Assembly (NCBI RefSeq): GCF_002943525.1
Contig: NZ_CP025394.1
Span: forward strand, 5,952,001 to 6,016,000
DNA: 64,000 nt
Reading direction: 5' to 3'
From: Kitasatospora sp. MMS16-BH015
GTDB lineage: Bacteria; Actinomycetota; Actinomycetes; Streptomycetales; Streptomycetaceae
The first letter of the stretch is position 1, and each line of letters begins with the position of its first letter. The position numbers and the translations under genes were made by a program. The notes under the pieces are model-generated. The model worked only from the letters and a program-made list of their open reading frames with translations, was not told where the DNA came from and did no database searches. Positions 8,578 through 17,184 of the stretch are shown piece by piece.

Positions 8578-8629
8578 GCGCCGGACCGGTCGGATCGGTC
8601 CGGCGCATCGAGGTCGGCCAGGGCCGACC
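8578..8629 (-). terminator. Two hairpins between cvnB and cvnC (proximal conservon)
   Basis: An 11-bp perfect inverted repeat (8578-8588 and 8596-8606) is followed by a second one (8612-8619 and 8622-8629). They occupy the same position as the 17-bp hairpin in the distal conservon, although the sequences differ. Such a conserved location suggests attenuation or RNA stabilisation between the AB and CD halves of the operon. Confidence 0.5.
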
Positions 8630-8637
8630 GTGGGGGA

Positions 8638-9060
8638 TCAGTGCAGCAGGCTGCCCTGGAGTTCCGCGCGCAGGGCCGGGGTGAGGACGGCTCCGGCGCG
8701 GTCGACGAGCAGGGCCATCTCGTATCCGACCAGGCCGATGTCGGAATCCGGGGCGGCCAGGACGGCGAGGGAGGAGCCGTCGCTGACGGCCATCAGGAAG
8801 AGGAAGCCGCGCTCCATCTCGACGACGGTCTGGTTGACCTCGCCGCCCTCGAAGATCCGGCTGGCGCCGGAGGTGAGGGAGGTGAGGCCGGAGGCGACGG
8901 CGGCGAGCTGGTCGGCGCGGTCACGCGGGAAGCCCTCGGACATGGCGAGCAGGAGCCCGTCGGCGGAGACCACCACCGTGTGCGACACCCCGGGGGTGTT
9001 GTCCACGAAATTGGTGATCAGCCAGTTCAGGTTCTGTGCGGCCTGGCTCATCTGACTCAA
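8638..9060 (-). CDS. cvnB: CvnB, roadblock/LC7 protein (proximal conservon)
   Basis: A 140-residue roadblock/LC7 protein, the same as the distal CvnB apart from alanine for serine in the LAxPDSD loop. The start region (TTG at 9060 or ATG at 9051) and the contact with the cvnA stop codon are the same as in the other copy. The final third of the gene carries several synonymous differences from the paralogue, while the first 300 bases do not. It is expected to form a complex with CvnD and CvnA at the membrane. Confidence 0.93.
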   Translation of the reverse strand: MSQMSQAAQNLNWLITNFVDNTPGVSHTVVVSADGLLLAMSEGFPRDRADQLAAVASGLTSLTSGASRIFEGGEVNQTVVEMERGFLFLMAVSDGSSLAVLAAPDSDIGLVGYEMALLVDRAGAVLTPALRAELQGSLLH

Positions 9061-9061
9061 C

Positions 9062-12000
9062 TCAACGCTCCTGGTGATCTGGGCCGAACTCGCCGCTGGT
9101 GCGCGGCTCGCCGAAGCCGTCGAAGCGCTGCTGCGGCCGACCCTGCTGGTCGGCCCTGGCAGCCTGCTGGGTCGGGTCGCCACCGGTGCCGGTGGCCGCC
9201 CCCGCCTGGCGTCCCTGCTGGATACCCCGGCGCAGGTTGGTCAACCGGCCGCGGACCTCCTCGGGAGCACGCGAGACCTGGGGCCCGGTCAGCGGCGCCG
9301 CCTCGGCGGTGCCGGAGACCAGGTTGGCCTGCGGGGTCCGTCGCGGCAGGCCCGACATGGTCAGCCCGCTGGTCGACGGCTCCCGCACCTGCTCGGCCCG
9401 CCGCCACCGCTCGTCGTTGGCCGAGGGCCGCCACGGCGCCTCCCCGGCCTCCGGCCGCTGACGGGCCTGCTCCTGCTGCTGCTGGTACGGCTGCCCGCCG
9501 AACCCGGCCGCCCCCGGAGCCGGCTGGCCCTGGTAGCCACCGGCCTGCTGCGGAGCCGGCCGGCCCTGCTGCTGGTGCGGCTGGGCGAAGCCCTCGGCAC
9601 CGGCCTGCGGGGCCCGGCCCTGGGGAGCACCCTGCGGCGCCCGGCCCTGGCCGGCGAAGCCGTCCCGAGGCTGACCCTGACCGGCGAAGCCCTCGGCCGG
9701 GCGCTGCTGGCCGGGGCCACCGGCGGGCCGCTGCGGGCGACCCTGCTGGTCGGCGAAGCCGCCGCCCTGCGGGGCCTGGCGCGGACGGCCGAGGTCACCG
9801 CCGCCCTGCGGAGCGGTGCGGCCCGGACGCTGCGGCATGCCCTGCGGGCGGCCCTGGTCACCGAGGCCGCCACCCTGCGGGGCCTGACCGGCGAAGCCGT
9901 CGGCCGGACGCGGACGGCCCTGCTCACCACGGGCGGGGCGCTGCGGGAGACCCTGCTCGCCACCGGCCGGACGCTGCGGCTGACCCTGCGGCGGGAGGCC
10001 CGGCTGCTGGTTCTGTGGCTGACCCTGCTGCTGGCCCTGCTGCCGGTCGAAGCCCTCGGCCGGACGCGGACGGCCCTGCTCACCGGCGGCGGGACGCGGC
10101 GACTGCTCGCCACGGCCCGGACGCTGGGGGAGGCCCTGCTTCGGCAGACCGAGCTCGTCGAGGTCCTGCGGAGCCTGGCCGGCCCCGGCCGGCTGCTGGG
10201 GGAGACCCAGCTGGTCGGCCGCCTGAGCGGCCTGGGCTGCGGCCGGGTCGGCGAAGCCGGGGGCCGTGGTGCCCGGGCGCTGGGGCTGGTACGGGCGGCG
10301 GTTCGACCGCTCGCCGCCGGCGTCCTGGGTCCAGGCGGACTGGTCGCCGGGGCCGGTCGGCAGGGCCATCGGCGCCTGCTGCGGAAGCTCCCGAGCGGGG
10401 GCCTGCGGCTGCTGGGCCTGGGGGGCCTGCTGCTGCGGGGCCTGCTGCGGGTTGGGCATGGTCGGCAGGACCGGCTCCACCAGGCCGAGGCCCAGCGGGT
10501 CGCGCGGGTCGATGTCGGTGGCCTCGAACCGGGGGCGGGCGAAGGGCTGGGTGCTCTCCACCGGGGTGGCCGGCTGAGCCTGCGGCAGACCCGGAGCGGT
10601 CTGCTGGGCCTGGGGGAGGCCCTGCGCGGGGGTGTCCTGGGGGTGGCCGGTCGGGCCCTGCGGCGCGGCGCCGGCCGGGCCCATGCCCTGGCCGGGCGCC
10701 TGGCCGGGCGCGGGACGCCCACCGGGCTGCTCGGCCCAACCGTGCTGCTGCGGCTGCTGCTGCTCGGGACGGCGCTGGGCCTGCCCGGGCCGCTGCGGCA
10801 GCCCCTGGCCGGGGCCCTGCGGCTGGGCACCGGGCTGGCCCGGGCCCTGCTGCGGACGGCCGCCGCGGCGCGGCAGACCGCCACCGGGGCCGGCCGGGGC
10901 ACCGGAGGCACCGGGGACCCGACGCGGCACGCCGCCCTGCTGACCGCCGGCCGGACCGCCGGGCTGACCCGGAGCGGCCGGCCCGCGCTGACCGGCCGCG
11001 GCCGCACCGGCGCCGCCGGCGGCACCGGCCGCCGGGCCACCGAAGAGCCCGCCGGCCTGCGGAGCGCCCTCGCGCAGCGACTGCCCGACCTCACGGGTCG
11101 GCAGACCCGGGCCACGGCCGCCCTGCGGACCCTGCGGAGCCTGGGGCCCCTGGCCGAGCTGCGGGCGGGCGCCCGGCGTGGCCGGGCCGGAGCCCAGCGC
11201 ACCGGCGGCGGCGGGCCCGCGGCCCGGCAGCGCCTGCTCGCCGAGACCGGCGCGCACCTGCTGGCGCGGGGTCGGGCCGGTGCCGCGCTGCTGCTTGGCC
11301 TGCGCCGAGCCGGGACGGCCCGGTCCGCCGCGGCGCTCGCCGGCGGCGTTGGTGACGTCCAGCGGGAGCATGACGAGCGCGGTGGTGCCACCGGAGTCGC
11401 TGGGGCGCAGCTGGATGCGGATGCCGTGTCGCAGGGACAGGCGGCCGACCACGAAGAGGCCCATGCGGCGGGAGACGGAGACGTCCACGGTGGGCGGGCT
11501 GGCCAGACGCTCGTTGATCTCGGCCAGGTCGTCCGGGCTGAGGCCGATGCCGGTGTCGTGGATCTCGACCAGCACGCGGCCGTCGGGCAGCGCGTGGCCG
11601 GTGACCCGGACGCGGGTCTGCGGGCTGGAGAACGAGGTGGCGTTCTCCAGCAGCTCGGCGAGCAGGTGGACGAGGTCGTTGACGACGCGGCCCGCGACCT
11701 CGGCCGAGGGCACGGCGGCCAGTTCGATGCGCTCGTACTGCTCCACCTCGGAGGCGGCGGCGCGGAGCACGTCGACCAGCGGGACGGGGCGGGTCCAACG
11801 GCGGCCCGGGTCCTCGCCCGCGAGGACGAGGAGGTTTTCGCCGTTGCGGCGCATGCGGGTCGCGAGGTGGTCGAGCTTGAAGAGGTTGGCCAGCTGGTCC
11901 GGGTCCGCCTCGCGGCTCTCCAGCTCGGAGATCAGCGACAGCTGGCGCTGGATGAGGCCCTGGCTGCGGCGCGAGAGGTTGGTGAACATCGCGTTGATGT

Positions 12001-13468
12001 TGCCTCGGAGCAGCGCCTGCTCGGCGGCGAGGCGGACGGCCTCGCTGTGCACCATGTCGAAGGCGTGCGCCACGTGGCCGATCTCGTCGGCCGAGTCGAC
12101 ACCGACGGGCGCGACGGTGACGTCGACGTCGTGCGGGTCGCTCTCGGAGAGCGTCTTGACCAGCTCGGGCAGGCGGCGCTCGGCGACGTCCTCGGCCGCG
12201 GTCTGCAGCCGGGTCAGCGAGCGCACCATGCCGCGGGCGACGAGCGCGGCGCCGGCGACGGCGACGACGAGGACGAGGGCGATCAGCGCACCGTTGACGA
12301 TGGCCTCGGTGTCGGCGTCCGACTGGAGCTGACCGGCCTTGCCGTCGAGGGTCTCCAGGAGGCTCTGCTCGATCGAGCGCTCGGCGTTGATCTTGACGGT
12401 GGCGGCGTCGTACCAGTCCTTGTAGCTGCGGGTCTGGGCCTGCTTGATGCCGTTGGAGTCGAGGACGAAGGTGGTGTACCGGTCGGTGTCGGCGATGACC
12501 TGGTTGTAGCTGAGCTTGGAGCGCAGCGCCTTGGCCTCGGCGTCACCGTAGATCGCGGTGAAGTTGATGAGCGCGTTGTCCTCGGCGACGCCGAGCCGGA
12601 GGCCGAAGGTGACGTCCGAGTCGGTCATGTCGGCGGGGGTGCGGGCCAGCGCGGCGGCGATCAGCGCGCGCTGCATGGAGGCGTTCTCCTTGGCCAGCGA
12701 GAACTGCTGGAGGGCGCGGGTGACCTTGACCAGCTCGGTGCTGTTCGAGGCGATCGCGATGTCCTGGGTGATGCCCAGCAGGTCCTTGATGATCACGTCG
12801 TAGTTCGTGACCGTGGCCTGGATGTTGTCGTGCGCCTGGTACGCGGTGTTGCGGGCCGAGGGCAGCTGGTTGAGGTCCTTGCGGACCTGGAGCAGCAGGG
12901 CCTTGCCACCGGCGAGGTCGAGGTCGTCGAAGTTGTCGGCGCTGGCCGTGAAGGCCTTGCTGAGCGTGTCGGTCCGCTTCTGGGCGGTGGTGACGTCGTC
13001 CAGCTGGGCGCTCTTCTGGGTCAGCGGGCCGGCGCTGACGTCGCGCTCGTTCTGCAGGGCGTCGGCCAGGTCGGTCGCCTTCTTGGCGAGGTCGGCCAGG
13101 CCGGTCATCTGGGAGAGCTGCTTGGAGTTCTGCAGCGAGGCCTCGACACGGAGCCCACCGAGCACCAGGGCCACCACCACGGGGAGCAGCAGCAGCGCGA
13201 TCAGGCGGGTACGGATTCGCCAGTTACGCATGGCGAACCGGCTCAGACCGGTGGCCCGGCGGCGGTTCAGCGTGCCGCGCAGGCGGGCTCGGCCGCGTGG
13301 TTTCTCGGCCTGTTCGGCCGTGTCCTGGGCGGTGTTCTCCGCGTTGTCCTGTCGGGCGGCCGGCTCACCGGGGCCGGTGATCGGCGCCGCCTGGTGAGGG
13401 CCTGCCACGGGCTCTCGCGACTCCGGGTCACCCGCGGCGCCGCTGCCCCTCTTGAAACGTCCCTGCAC
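9062..13468 (-). CDS. cvnA: CvnA, nitrate-sensor-type histidine-kinase-like protein (proximal conservon)
   Basis: About 1468 residues, much longer than its paralogue at 3754. It has the same order: membrane helix (LIALLLLPVVVALVLGGLRV), NIT-type sensor region, second membrane helix (ALIALVLVVAVAGAALVARGM), HAMP, a degenerate H-box region (FKLDHLATRMRRNGENLLVLAG) and a HATPase domain (LLAELLENATSFS, HDTGIGL, GLFVVGRL). The extra length is a C-terminal tail of about 700 residues very rich in G, P, Q, A and R, with many repeated GQPQ/GLPQRP-type units. I prefer the GTG at 13468 (MQGRFKRG...), which an AGAGG precedes; the frame is open to 13552. It overlaps neither neighbour but adjoins cvnB at its stop codon. 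Confidence 0.92.
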   Translation of the reverse strand: MQGRFKRGSGAAGDPESREPVAGPHQAAPITGPGEPAARQDNAENTAQDTAEQAEKPRGRARLRGTLNRRRATGLSRFAMRNWRIRTRLIALLLLPVVVALVLGGLRVEASLQNSKQLSQMTGLADLAKKATDLADALQNERDVSAGPLTQKSAQLDDVTTAQKRTDTLSKAFTASADNFDDLDLAGGKALLLQVRKDLNQLPSARNTAYQAHDNIQATVTNYDVIIKDLLGITQDIAIASNSTELVKVTRALQQFSLAKENASMQRALIAAALARTPADMTDSDVTFGLRLGVAEDNALINFTAIYGDAEAKALRSKLSYNQVIADTDRYTTFVLDSNGIKQAQTRSYKDWYDAATVKINAERSIEQSLLETLDGKAGQLQSDADTEAIVNGALIALVLVVAVAGAALVARGMVRSLTRLQTAAEDVAERRLPELVKTLSESDPHDVDVTVAPVGVDSADEIGHVAHAFDMVHSEAVRLAAEQALLRGNINAMFTNLSRRSQGLIQRQLSLISELESREADPDQLANLFKLDHLATRMRRNGENLLVLAGEDPGRRWTRPVPLVDVLRAAASEVEQYERIELAAVPSAEVAGRVVNDLVHLLAELLENATSFSSPQTRVRVTGHALPDGRVLVEIHDTGIGLSPDDLAEINERLASPPTVDVSVSRRMGLFVVGRLSLRHGIRIQLRPSDSGGTTALVMLPLDVTNAAGERRGGPGRPGSAQAKQQRGTGPTPRQQVRAGLGEQALPGRGPAAAGALGSGPATPGARPQLGQGPQAPQGPQGGRGPGLPTREVGQSLREGAPQAGGLFGGPAAGAAGGAGAAAAGQRGPAAPGQPGGPAGGQQGGVPRRVPGASGAPAGPGGGLPRRGGRPQQGPGQPGAQPQGPGQGLPQRPGQAQRRPEQQQPQQHGWAEQPGGRPAPGQAPGQGMGPAGAAPQGPTGHPQDTPAQGLPQAQQTAPGLPQAQPATPVESTQPFARPRFEATDIDPRDPLGLGLVEPVLPTMPNPQQAPQQQAPQAQQPQAPARELPQQAPMALPTGPGDQSAWTQDAGGERSNRRPYQPQRPGTTAPGFADPAAAQAAQAADQLGLPQQPAGAGQAPQDLDELGLPKQGLPQRPGRGEQSPRPAAGEQGRPRPAEGFDRQQGQQQGQPQNQQPGLPPQGQPQRPAGGEQGLPQRPARGEQGRPRPADGFAGQAPQGGGLGDQGRPQGMPQRPGRTAPQGGGDLGRPRQAPQGGGFADQQGRPQRPAGGPGQQRPAEGFAGQGQPRDGFAGQGRAPQGAPQGRAPQAGAEGFAQPHQQQGRPAPQQAGGYQGQPAPGAAGFGGQPYQQQQEQARQRPEAGEAPWRPSANDERWRRAEQVREPSTSGLTMSGLPRRTPQANLVSGTAEAAPLTGPQVSRAPEEVRGRLTNLRRGIQQGRQAGAATGTGGDPTQQAARADQQGRPQQRFDGFGEPRTSGEFGPDHQER

Positions 13469-13979
13469 TGGCGTCGCAACCTCTGGACCGGGCGCCCCTA
13501 CCCGCGCGAAGCGGATGGGACGGTGTCGAGTTTTTCCGTGGCATTCCAGCACAGCGGGAGAAGTCCAACAAGGGGCGTTACCCCGCTGTGCCCTGGGCTA
13601 CCGAGCGAGTACACGACCTTACGGACTGTGCGGTAGCCCCGCAGAAATACGGCGCTTTTCGGACACTCGCCCGATACATGCCAAGTGAGGCCCGGAGTCA
13701 GGAGTGCCGCAGACGCTCCGGAATGTCCGGAAAAGCGTCGATTGCGAGGATTTTCTGACGCCGTGAAATGTCCCGACATGGCCGAATTCCCGGCCATTTT
13801 GTGAGCAAAGTCACAGCGGAATGTATAGCCTTGGTCACGGCAGCTGTGGAAAGAGATCCCTAACCTGGCAGGGTCGGTGCCAGGCACGGGCTCAGCCCTT
13901 CTCTGTCTGCCCGCATTCATCCCCCGGCACTCCCGCCGATTCGACCGAATCGGCACCGACCCCCAAGGTGTGACACCCC
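13469..13979. promoter_or_regulatory. Divergent intergenic region between cvnA and the small gene at 13980
   Basis: This 511-base gap must hold promoters for both flanking operons. It is less GC-rich than its surroundings between about 13740 and 13870. There I see a 7-bp inverted repeat (13778-13784 and 13791-13797), a perfect Crp-type palindrome (13800-13815) and the 13-base word shared with the other cvnA upstream region (13827-13839). I found no credible gene in it. Confidence 0.5.
13800..13815. promoter_or_regulatory. Crp/Fnr-type operator candidate
   Basis: TGTGA-N6-TCACA is a perfect 5-bp palindrome. It equals the classical CRP consensus and fits the GTG-N6-GNCAC pattern reported for Streptomyces Crp. 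It lies about 165 bases before the small gene at 13980 and about 330 bases before cvnA, so it could serve either. Binding is inferred from the motif alone. Confidence 0.55.
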
Positions 13980-14201
13980 ATGTCCCAGTCGGCTCAGGCC
14001 ACCGCGACCACGCCCGCCCCCGCCGCCACGGCGAACCCGCGGCGCACGACCCTGGCCTCGATCGAGGACTTCAGCCAGCTCCCCGGTGCCCGCACCGTCG
14101 ACGGCCGTCTCGAGTACGCCGTCAAGCTCCCCACCAGCACCGCCAACCCGCGCCGCACCATCCTCATGGTGGCCCCGGCCCCCCGCACCCCGCTGGTCTG
14201 A
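13980..14201 (+). CDS. Small protein of unknown function with duplicated TANPRRT motif
   Basis: A 73-residue protein that I do not recognise. It has an A/T/P/Q-rich N-terminus, then the motif TANPRRT at residues 17-23 and again at 54-60, a central acidic stretch LASIEDFSQLPGARTVDGRLEY, and a C-terminus ending APAPRTPLV. The two motif copies use different synonymous codons, so the repeat is kept at the protein level. There is no signal peptide or membrane segment. The ATG at 13980 follows an AAGG by 11 bases. It is divergent from cvnA, with a Crp-type site between them, and precedes an FAH-family gene. A structural peptide, a modified-peptide precursor or a small regulator are all possible; no maturation enzyme is nearby. 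Confidence 0.65.
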   Translation: MSQSAQATATTPAPAATANPRRTTLASIEDFSQLPGARTVDGRLEYAVKLPTSTANPRRTILMVAPAPRTPLV

Positions 14202-14321
14202 GCTCCGTCTCTGACACTCCTCTCCGGGCCCGGCCCGAAGCGGCCCACGCGATAGCCTGGGTGGCGTTCGAGCAGGGCCCGGCGAGGCCGGAGCCCCGTA
14301 CTGACCGAGAGGCTCCTCACC

Positions 14322-15122
14322 GTGCGCATTGCCAGGTTCTCCGTCAAAGAGGGGAGCCCTGCCGCAGGCAGCGTCTCCTTCGGCGTGGTCGAGGGTGATC
14401 CCTCCCAGCCCGAATCCCTGGTGGTCCACGCGCTCGCGGGCCACCCGATCGTCTCCATGCAGCTCAGCGGCGAGAGCTACCGGATGCAGGACGTCCGCCT
14501 GCTCTCCCCGATCCTGCCCAACAAGATCGTCGCCGTCGGCCGCAACTACGCCGCCCACGCCGCCGAGCTGGGCCACGAGGTCCCGGACGTCCCGCTGACC
14601 TTCTTCAAGCCCTCCACGGCCGTGATCGGCCCCACCGAGGCCATCGCCTACCCGCCGTTCTCCTCCGACGTGCAGTTCGAGGGCGAGCTGGCCGTGGTGA
14701 TCGGCCGGATGGGCCGCGAGGTCCCGCTGGAGCGGGTGCCGGAGATCGTCTTCGGCTACACCTGCGCCAACGACGTGACGGCCCGCGACGTCCAGCAGCG
14801 CGAGGGCCAGTGGGCCCGCGCCAAGGGCTTCGACACCTCCTGCCCGCTCGGCCCGTGGATCGAGACCGAACTCGACCCGGCCGACCTGGCCATCACCACC
14901 ACGCTCAACGGCGAACTCAAGCAGACCGGCCGCACCTCGCTGATGGTCCGCTCGATCGCCGAACTGATCGTGCACATCTCCGAGGCCATGACGCTGCTCC
15001 CGGGCGACGTCATCCTCACGGGCACCCCCGCGGGGGTCGGCCCCATGAACGTCGGCGACGAGGTCGCCGTCTCCATCGAAGGCATCGGCACACTCACCAA
15101 TAAGGTCATCAAGCGTGGCTAA
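14322..15122 (+). CDS. Fumarylacetoacetate hydrolase family protein
   Basis: A 266-residue FAH-family enzyme, of the group that hydrolyses acylpyruvates or decarboxylates/isomerises 2-hydroxy-dienoates. The N-terminal third is the small leading domain; the catalytic domain starts at VAVGRNYAAHAAELG. Metal ligands are suggested by the acidic pairs in FEGELAVVIG and GYTCANDVTARDVQ, followed by KGFDTSCPLGPW and the C-terminal GDVILTGTPAGVGPM. The substrate cannot be told from sequence. The GTG at 14322 follows a GAGAGG. The stop codon overlaps the gltX start by 8 bases, so the two genes are transcribed and probably translated together. Confidence 0.88.
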   Translation: MRIARFSVKEGSPAAGSVSFGVVEGDPSQPESLVVHALAGHPIVSMQLSGESYRMQDVRLLSPILPNKIVAVGRNYAAHAAELGHEVPDVPLTFFKPSTAVIGPTEAIAYPPFSSDVQFEGELAVVIGRMGREVPLERVPEIVFGYTCANDVTARDVQQREGQWARAKGFDTSCPLGPWIETELDPADLAITTTLNGELKQTGRTSLMVRSIAELIVHISEAMTLLPGDVILTGTPAGVGPMNVGDEVAVSIEGIGTLTNKVIKRG

Positions 15123-16626
15123 CACCCCCACGGACCTGGACCCGACCGTCCGCGTCCGGTTCTGTCCCTCCCCCACCGGCAACCCGCACGTCGGTCTCGT
15201 CCGCACCGCCCTCTTCAACTGGGCCTTCGCCCGCCACCACGGCGGCACGCTGGTCTTCCGGATCGAGGACACCGACGCCGCGCGCGACTCCGAGGACTCG
15301 TACAACCAGCTGCTCGACGCCATGCGCTGGCTCGGCTTCGACTGGGACGAGGGCCCCGAGGTCGGCGGCCCGCACGAGCCGTACCGGCAGTCGCAGCGGA
15401 TGGACATCTACGCCGACGTCGCGGCCAAGCTGCACGAGGCCGGGCACGCGTACCACTGCTACTGCTCCACCGAGGAGCTCGACGCCCGCCGCGAGGCGGC
15501 CCGCGCGGCCGGCAGGCCGAGCGGCTACGACGGCCACTGCCGCGAGCTGACGGCCGAGCAGGTCGAGCTGTACGTGCAGGAGGGCCGCAAGCCCATCCTG
15601 CGCTTCCGGATGCCCGAGGAGACCCTGGTCTTCGACGACCTGGTCCGCGGCACCCTCAGCTTCGACCCCAAGGACGTGCCGGACTACGGCATCGTCCGGG
15701 CCAACGGCGCCCCGCTCTACACCCTGGTCAACCCGGTGGACGACGCCCTGATGGGCATCACCCACGTGCTGCGCGGCGAGGACCTGCTCTCCTCCACCCC
15801 GCGTCAGATCGCGCTGTACCGGGCGCTCGCGCAGATCGGCGTCGGCAACGGCTCCACCCCGCGCTTCGGCCACCTGCCGTACGTGATGGGGGAGGGCAAC
15901 AAGAAGCTCTCCAAGCGCGACCCGCAGGCCTCGCTCAACCTCTACCGCGAGCGCGGCTTCATCCCCGAGGGCCTGCTCAACTACCTGGCCCTGCTCGGCT
16001 GGTCGCTCTCCGAGGACCAGGACCGGTTCTCGATGGCGGAGCTCGTCGCGGCCTTCGACATCTCGAAGGTCAACGCCAACCCGGCCCGCTTCGACCTGAA
16101 GAAGTGCGAGGCCATCAACGCCGAGCACCTGCGCGCGCTGGCCCCCGAGGACTTCTGCGCCCGCCTGGTGCCGTACCTCCAGGCCGCCGGCCTGCTGCCG
16201 GCCGAGCCGAGTGCCGCGCAGCTGGAGCTGCTGGCCGCCGTGGCCCCGCTCACCCAGGAGCGGATGGTCGTGCTGGGCGAGATCGTCCAGATGGCCGGCT
16301 TCCTCTTCGTCGCCCCCGAGGACTTCGCGGTCGACCCGGACGACGCGGCCAAGGTGCTGAACGCCGACTCCCGCGCCGTCCTGGAGGCCAGCGTCAAGGC
16401 GCTGACCGAGCTCGCGGACTTCACCCCCGAGCCGATCCAGGCCGCGCTGCGCGAGGCCCTGGTGGACGGCCTGGGCATCAAGCCCAAGTTCGCCTTCACC
16501 CCGCTGCGGGTGGCCGTGACCGGCCGCCGGGTCTCCCCGCCGCTGTTCGAGTCGATGGAGCTGCTCGGCCGCGAGGAGACGCTGCGCCGTCTGACGGCCG
16601 CCCTGGAGCTCGTCCCGGCCTCCTGA
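15115..16626 (+). CDS. gltX: Glutamyl-tRNA synthetase (non-discriminating type expected)
   Basis: A 503-residue class I GluRS that charges tRNA with glutamate. The HIGH-type motif is PSPTGNPHVG (residues 18-27) and the KMSKS-type loop is KKLSKRDP (from residue 263). In actinobacteria, which lack GlnRS, this enzyme also misacylates tRNA-Gln, and GatCAB amidates the product. Its position directly before tRNA-Gln and tRNA-Glu genes fits that role. It starts with GTG inside the end of the FAH gene. A 12-bp hairpin follows the stop codon, then the tRNA cluster. Confidence 0.95.
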   Translation: MANTPTDLDPTVRVRFCPSPTGNPHVGLVRTALFNWAFARHHGGTLVFRIEDTDAARDSEDSYNQLLDAMRWLGFDWDEGPEVGGPHEPYRQSQRMDIYADVAAKLHEAGHAYHCYCSTEELDARREAARAAGRPSGYDGHCRELTAEQVELYVQEGRKPILRFRMPEETLVFDDLVRGTLSFDPKDVPDYGIVRANGAPLYTLVNPVDDALMGITHVLRGEDLLSSTPRQIALYRALAQIGVGNGSTPRFGHLPYVMGEGNKKLSKRDPQASLNLYRERGFIPEGLLNYLALLGWSLSEDQDRFSMAELVAAFDISKVNANPARFDLKKCEAINAEHLRALAPEDFCARLVPYLQAAGLLPAEPSAAQLELLAAVAPLTQERMVVLGEIVQMAGFLFVAPEDFAVDPDDAAKVLNADSRAVLEASVKALTELADFTPEPIQAALREALVDGLGIKPKFAFTPLRVAVTGRRVSPPLFESMELLGREETLRRLTAALELVPAS

Positions 16627-16633
16627 GCCCCCG

Positions 16634-16662
16634 CCCCGGACGGCCCGTGCGGCCGTCCGGGG
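16634..16662 (+). terminator. Terminator after gltX
   Basis: A perfect 12-bp stem (16634-16645 and 16651-16662) with a 5-base loop starts 8 bases after the gltX stop. No T-run follows, as is common in this group. Confidence 0.65.
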
Positions 16663-16825
16663 CCTGGCCTGGGTTATCGATTTTGGAGCCAGGCCCCACG
16701 TCGGGTAATGTTCTTTCTGCGCCGCCCGGGAGGGAACGGCGAGGGACCAGAAACCTCGTCAGACCGACCAAGACCTACGAAGGGCGGAGCAGCACCGAGA
16801 GAGATCCGCGAGGGTCCAACTCTGG

Positions 16826-16897
16826 TGGGGTATGGTGTAATTGGCAGCACGAGTGATTCTGGTTCATTTAGTCTAGGTTCGAGTCCTGGTACCCCAG
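16826..16897 (+). tRNA. tRNA-Gln (CUG anticodon)
   Basis: A 72-base cloverleaf. The acceptor TGGGGTA pairs with TACCCCA, the anticodon loop contains CTG, the T arm holds GGTTCGAGTCC, and the discriminator is G. It is identical to the copy at 17308. CCA is not encoded. Confidence 0.93.
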
Positions 16898-16927
16898 CGC
16901 AGTACCTGTAGGATCCAGCAGTACCAA

Positions 16928-17000
16928 GCCCCCGTTGTGTAGCGGCCTAGCACGCTGCCCTCTCACGGCAGTAGCGCCGGTTCGAATCCGGTCGGGGGTA
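16928..17000 (+). tRNA. tRNA-Glu (CUC anticodon), copy 1
   Basis: A 73-base cloverleaf. Acceptor GCCCCCG pairs with CGGGGGT (G-U at 1-72), the anticodon loop is CCCTCTCAC with CTC, the T loop is GTTCGAATC, and the discriminator is A. It is identical to the next two copies. Confidence 0.93.
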
Positions 17001-17036
17001 CGCAACAACTGAATACGATCACGTGAAACTGATCAT

Positions 17037-17109
17037 GCCCCCGTTGTGTAGCGGCCTAGCACGCTGCCCTCTCACGGCAGTAGCGCCGGTTCGAATCCGG
17101 TCGGGGGTA
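17037..17109 (+). tRNA. tRNA-Glu (CUC anticodon), copy 2
   Basis: Identical in sequence to copy 1, separated from it by a 36-base spacer. The same arms and the CTC anticodon are present. Confidence 0.93.
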
Positions 17110-17184
17110 CCAGATCCTTTCCACTGTCACCATCCGGAAGCATTGTAAATCCCGGAGGCGACGAAGCTCAGGATCACCAAGTTT

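Noticed and set aside
9400..11100. Apparent tandem DNA repeats
   Set aside because: They come from the Q/P/G-rich coding repeats of the CvnA tail and are degenerate; they are not a CRISPR array or satellite.
9074..13636. 1520-codon plus-strand open frame opposite the proximal cvnA
   Set aside because: Same cause. The real gene has membrane helices, HAMP and ATPase motifs; the opposite frame has none.
13980..14201. Lasso or lanthipeptide precursor
   Set aside because: The small protein has no Cys, no typical leader motif and no maturation genes nearby, so a RiPP call is not supported.
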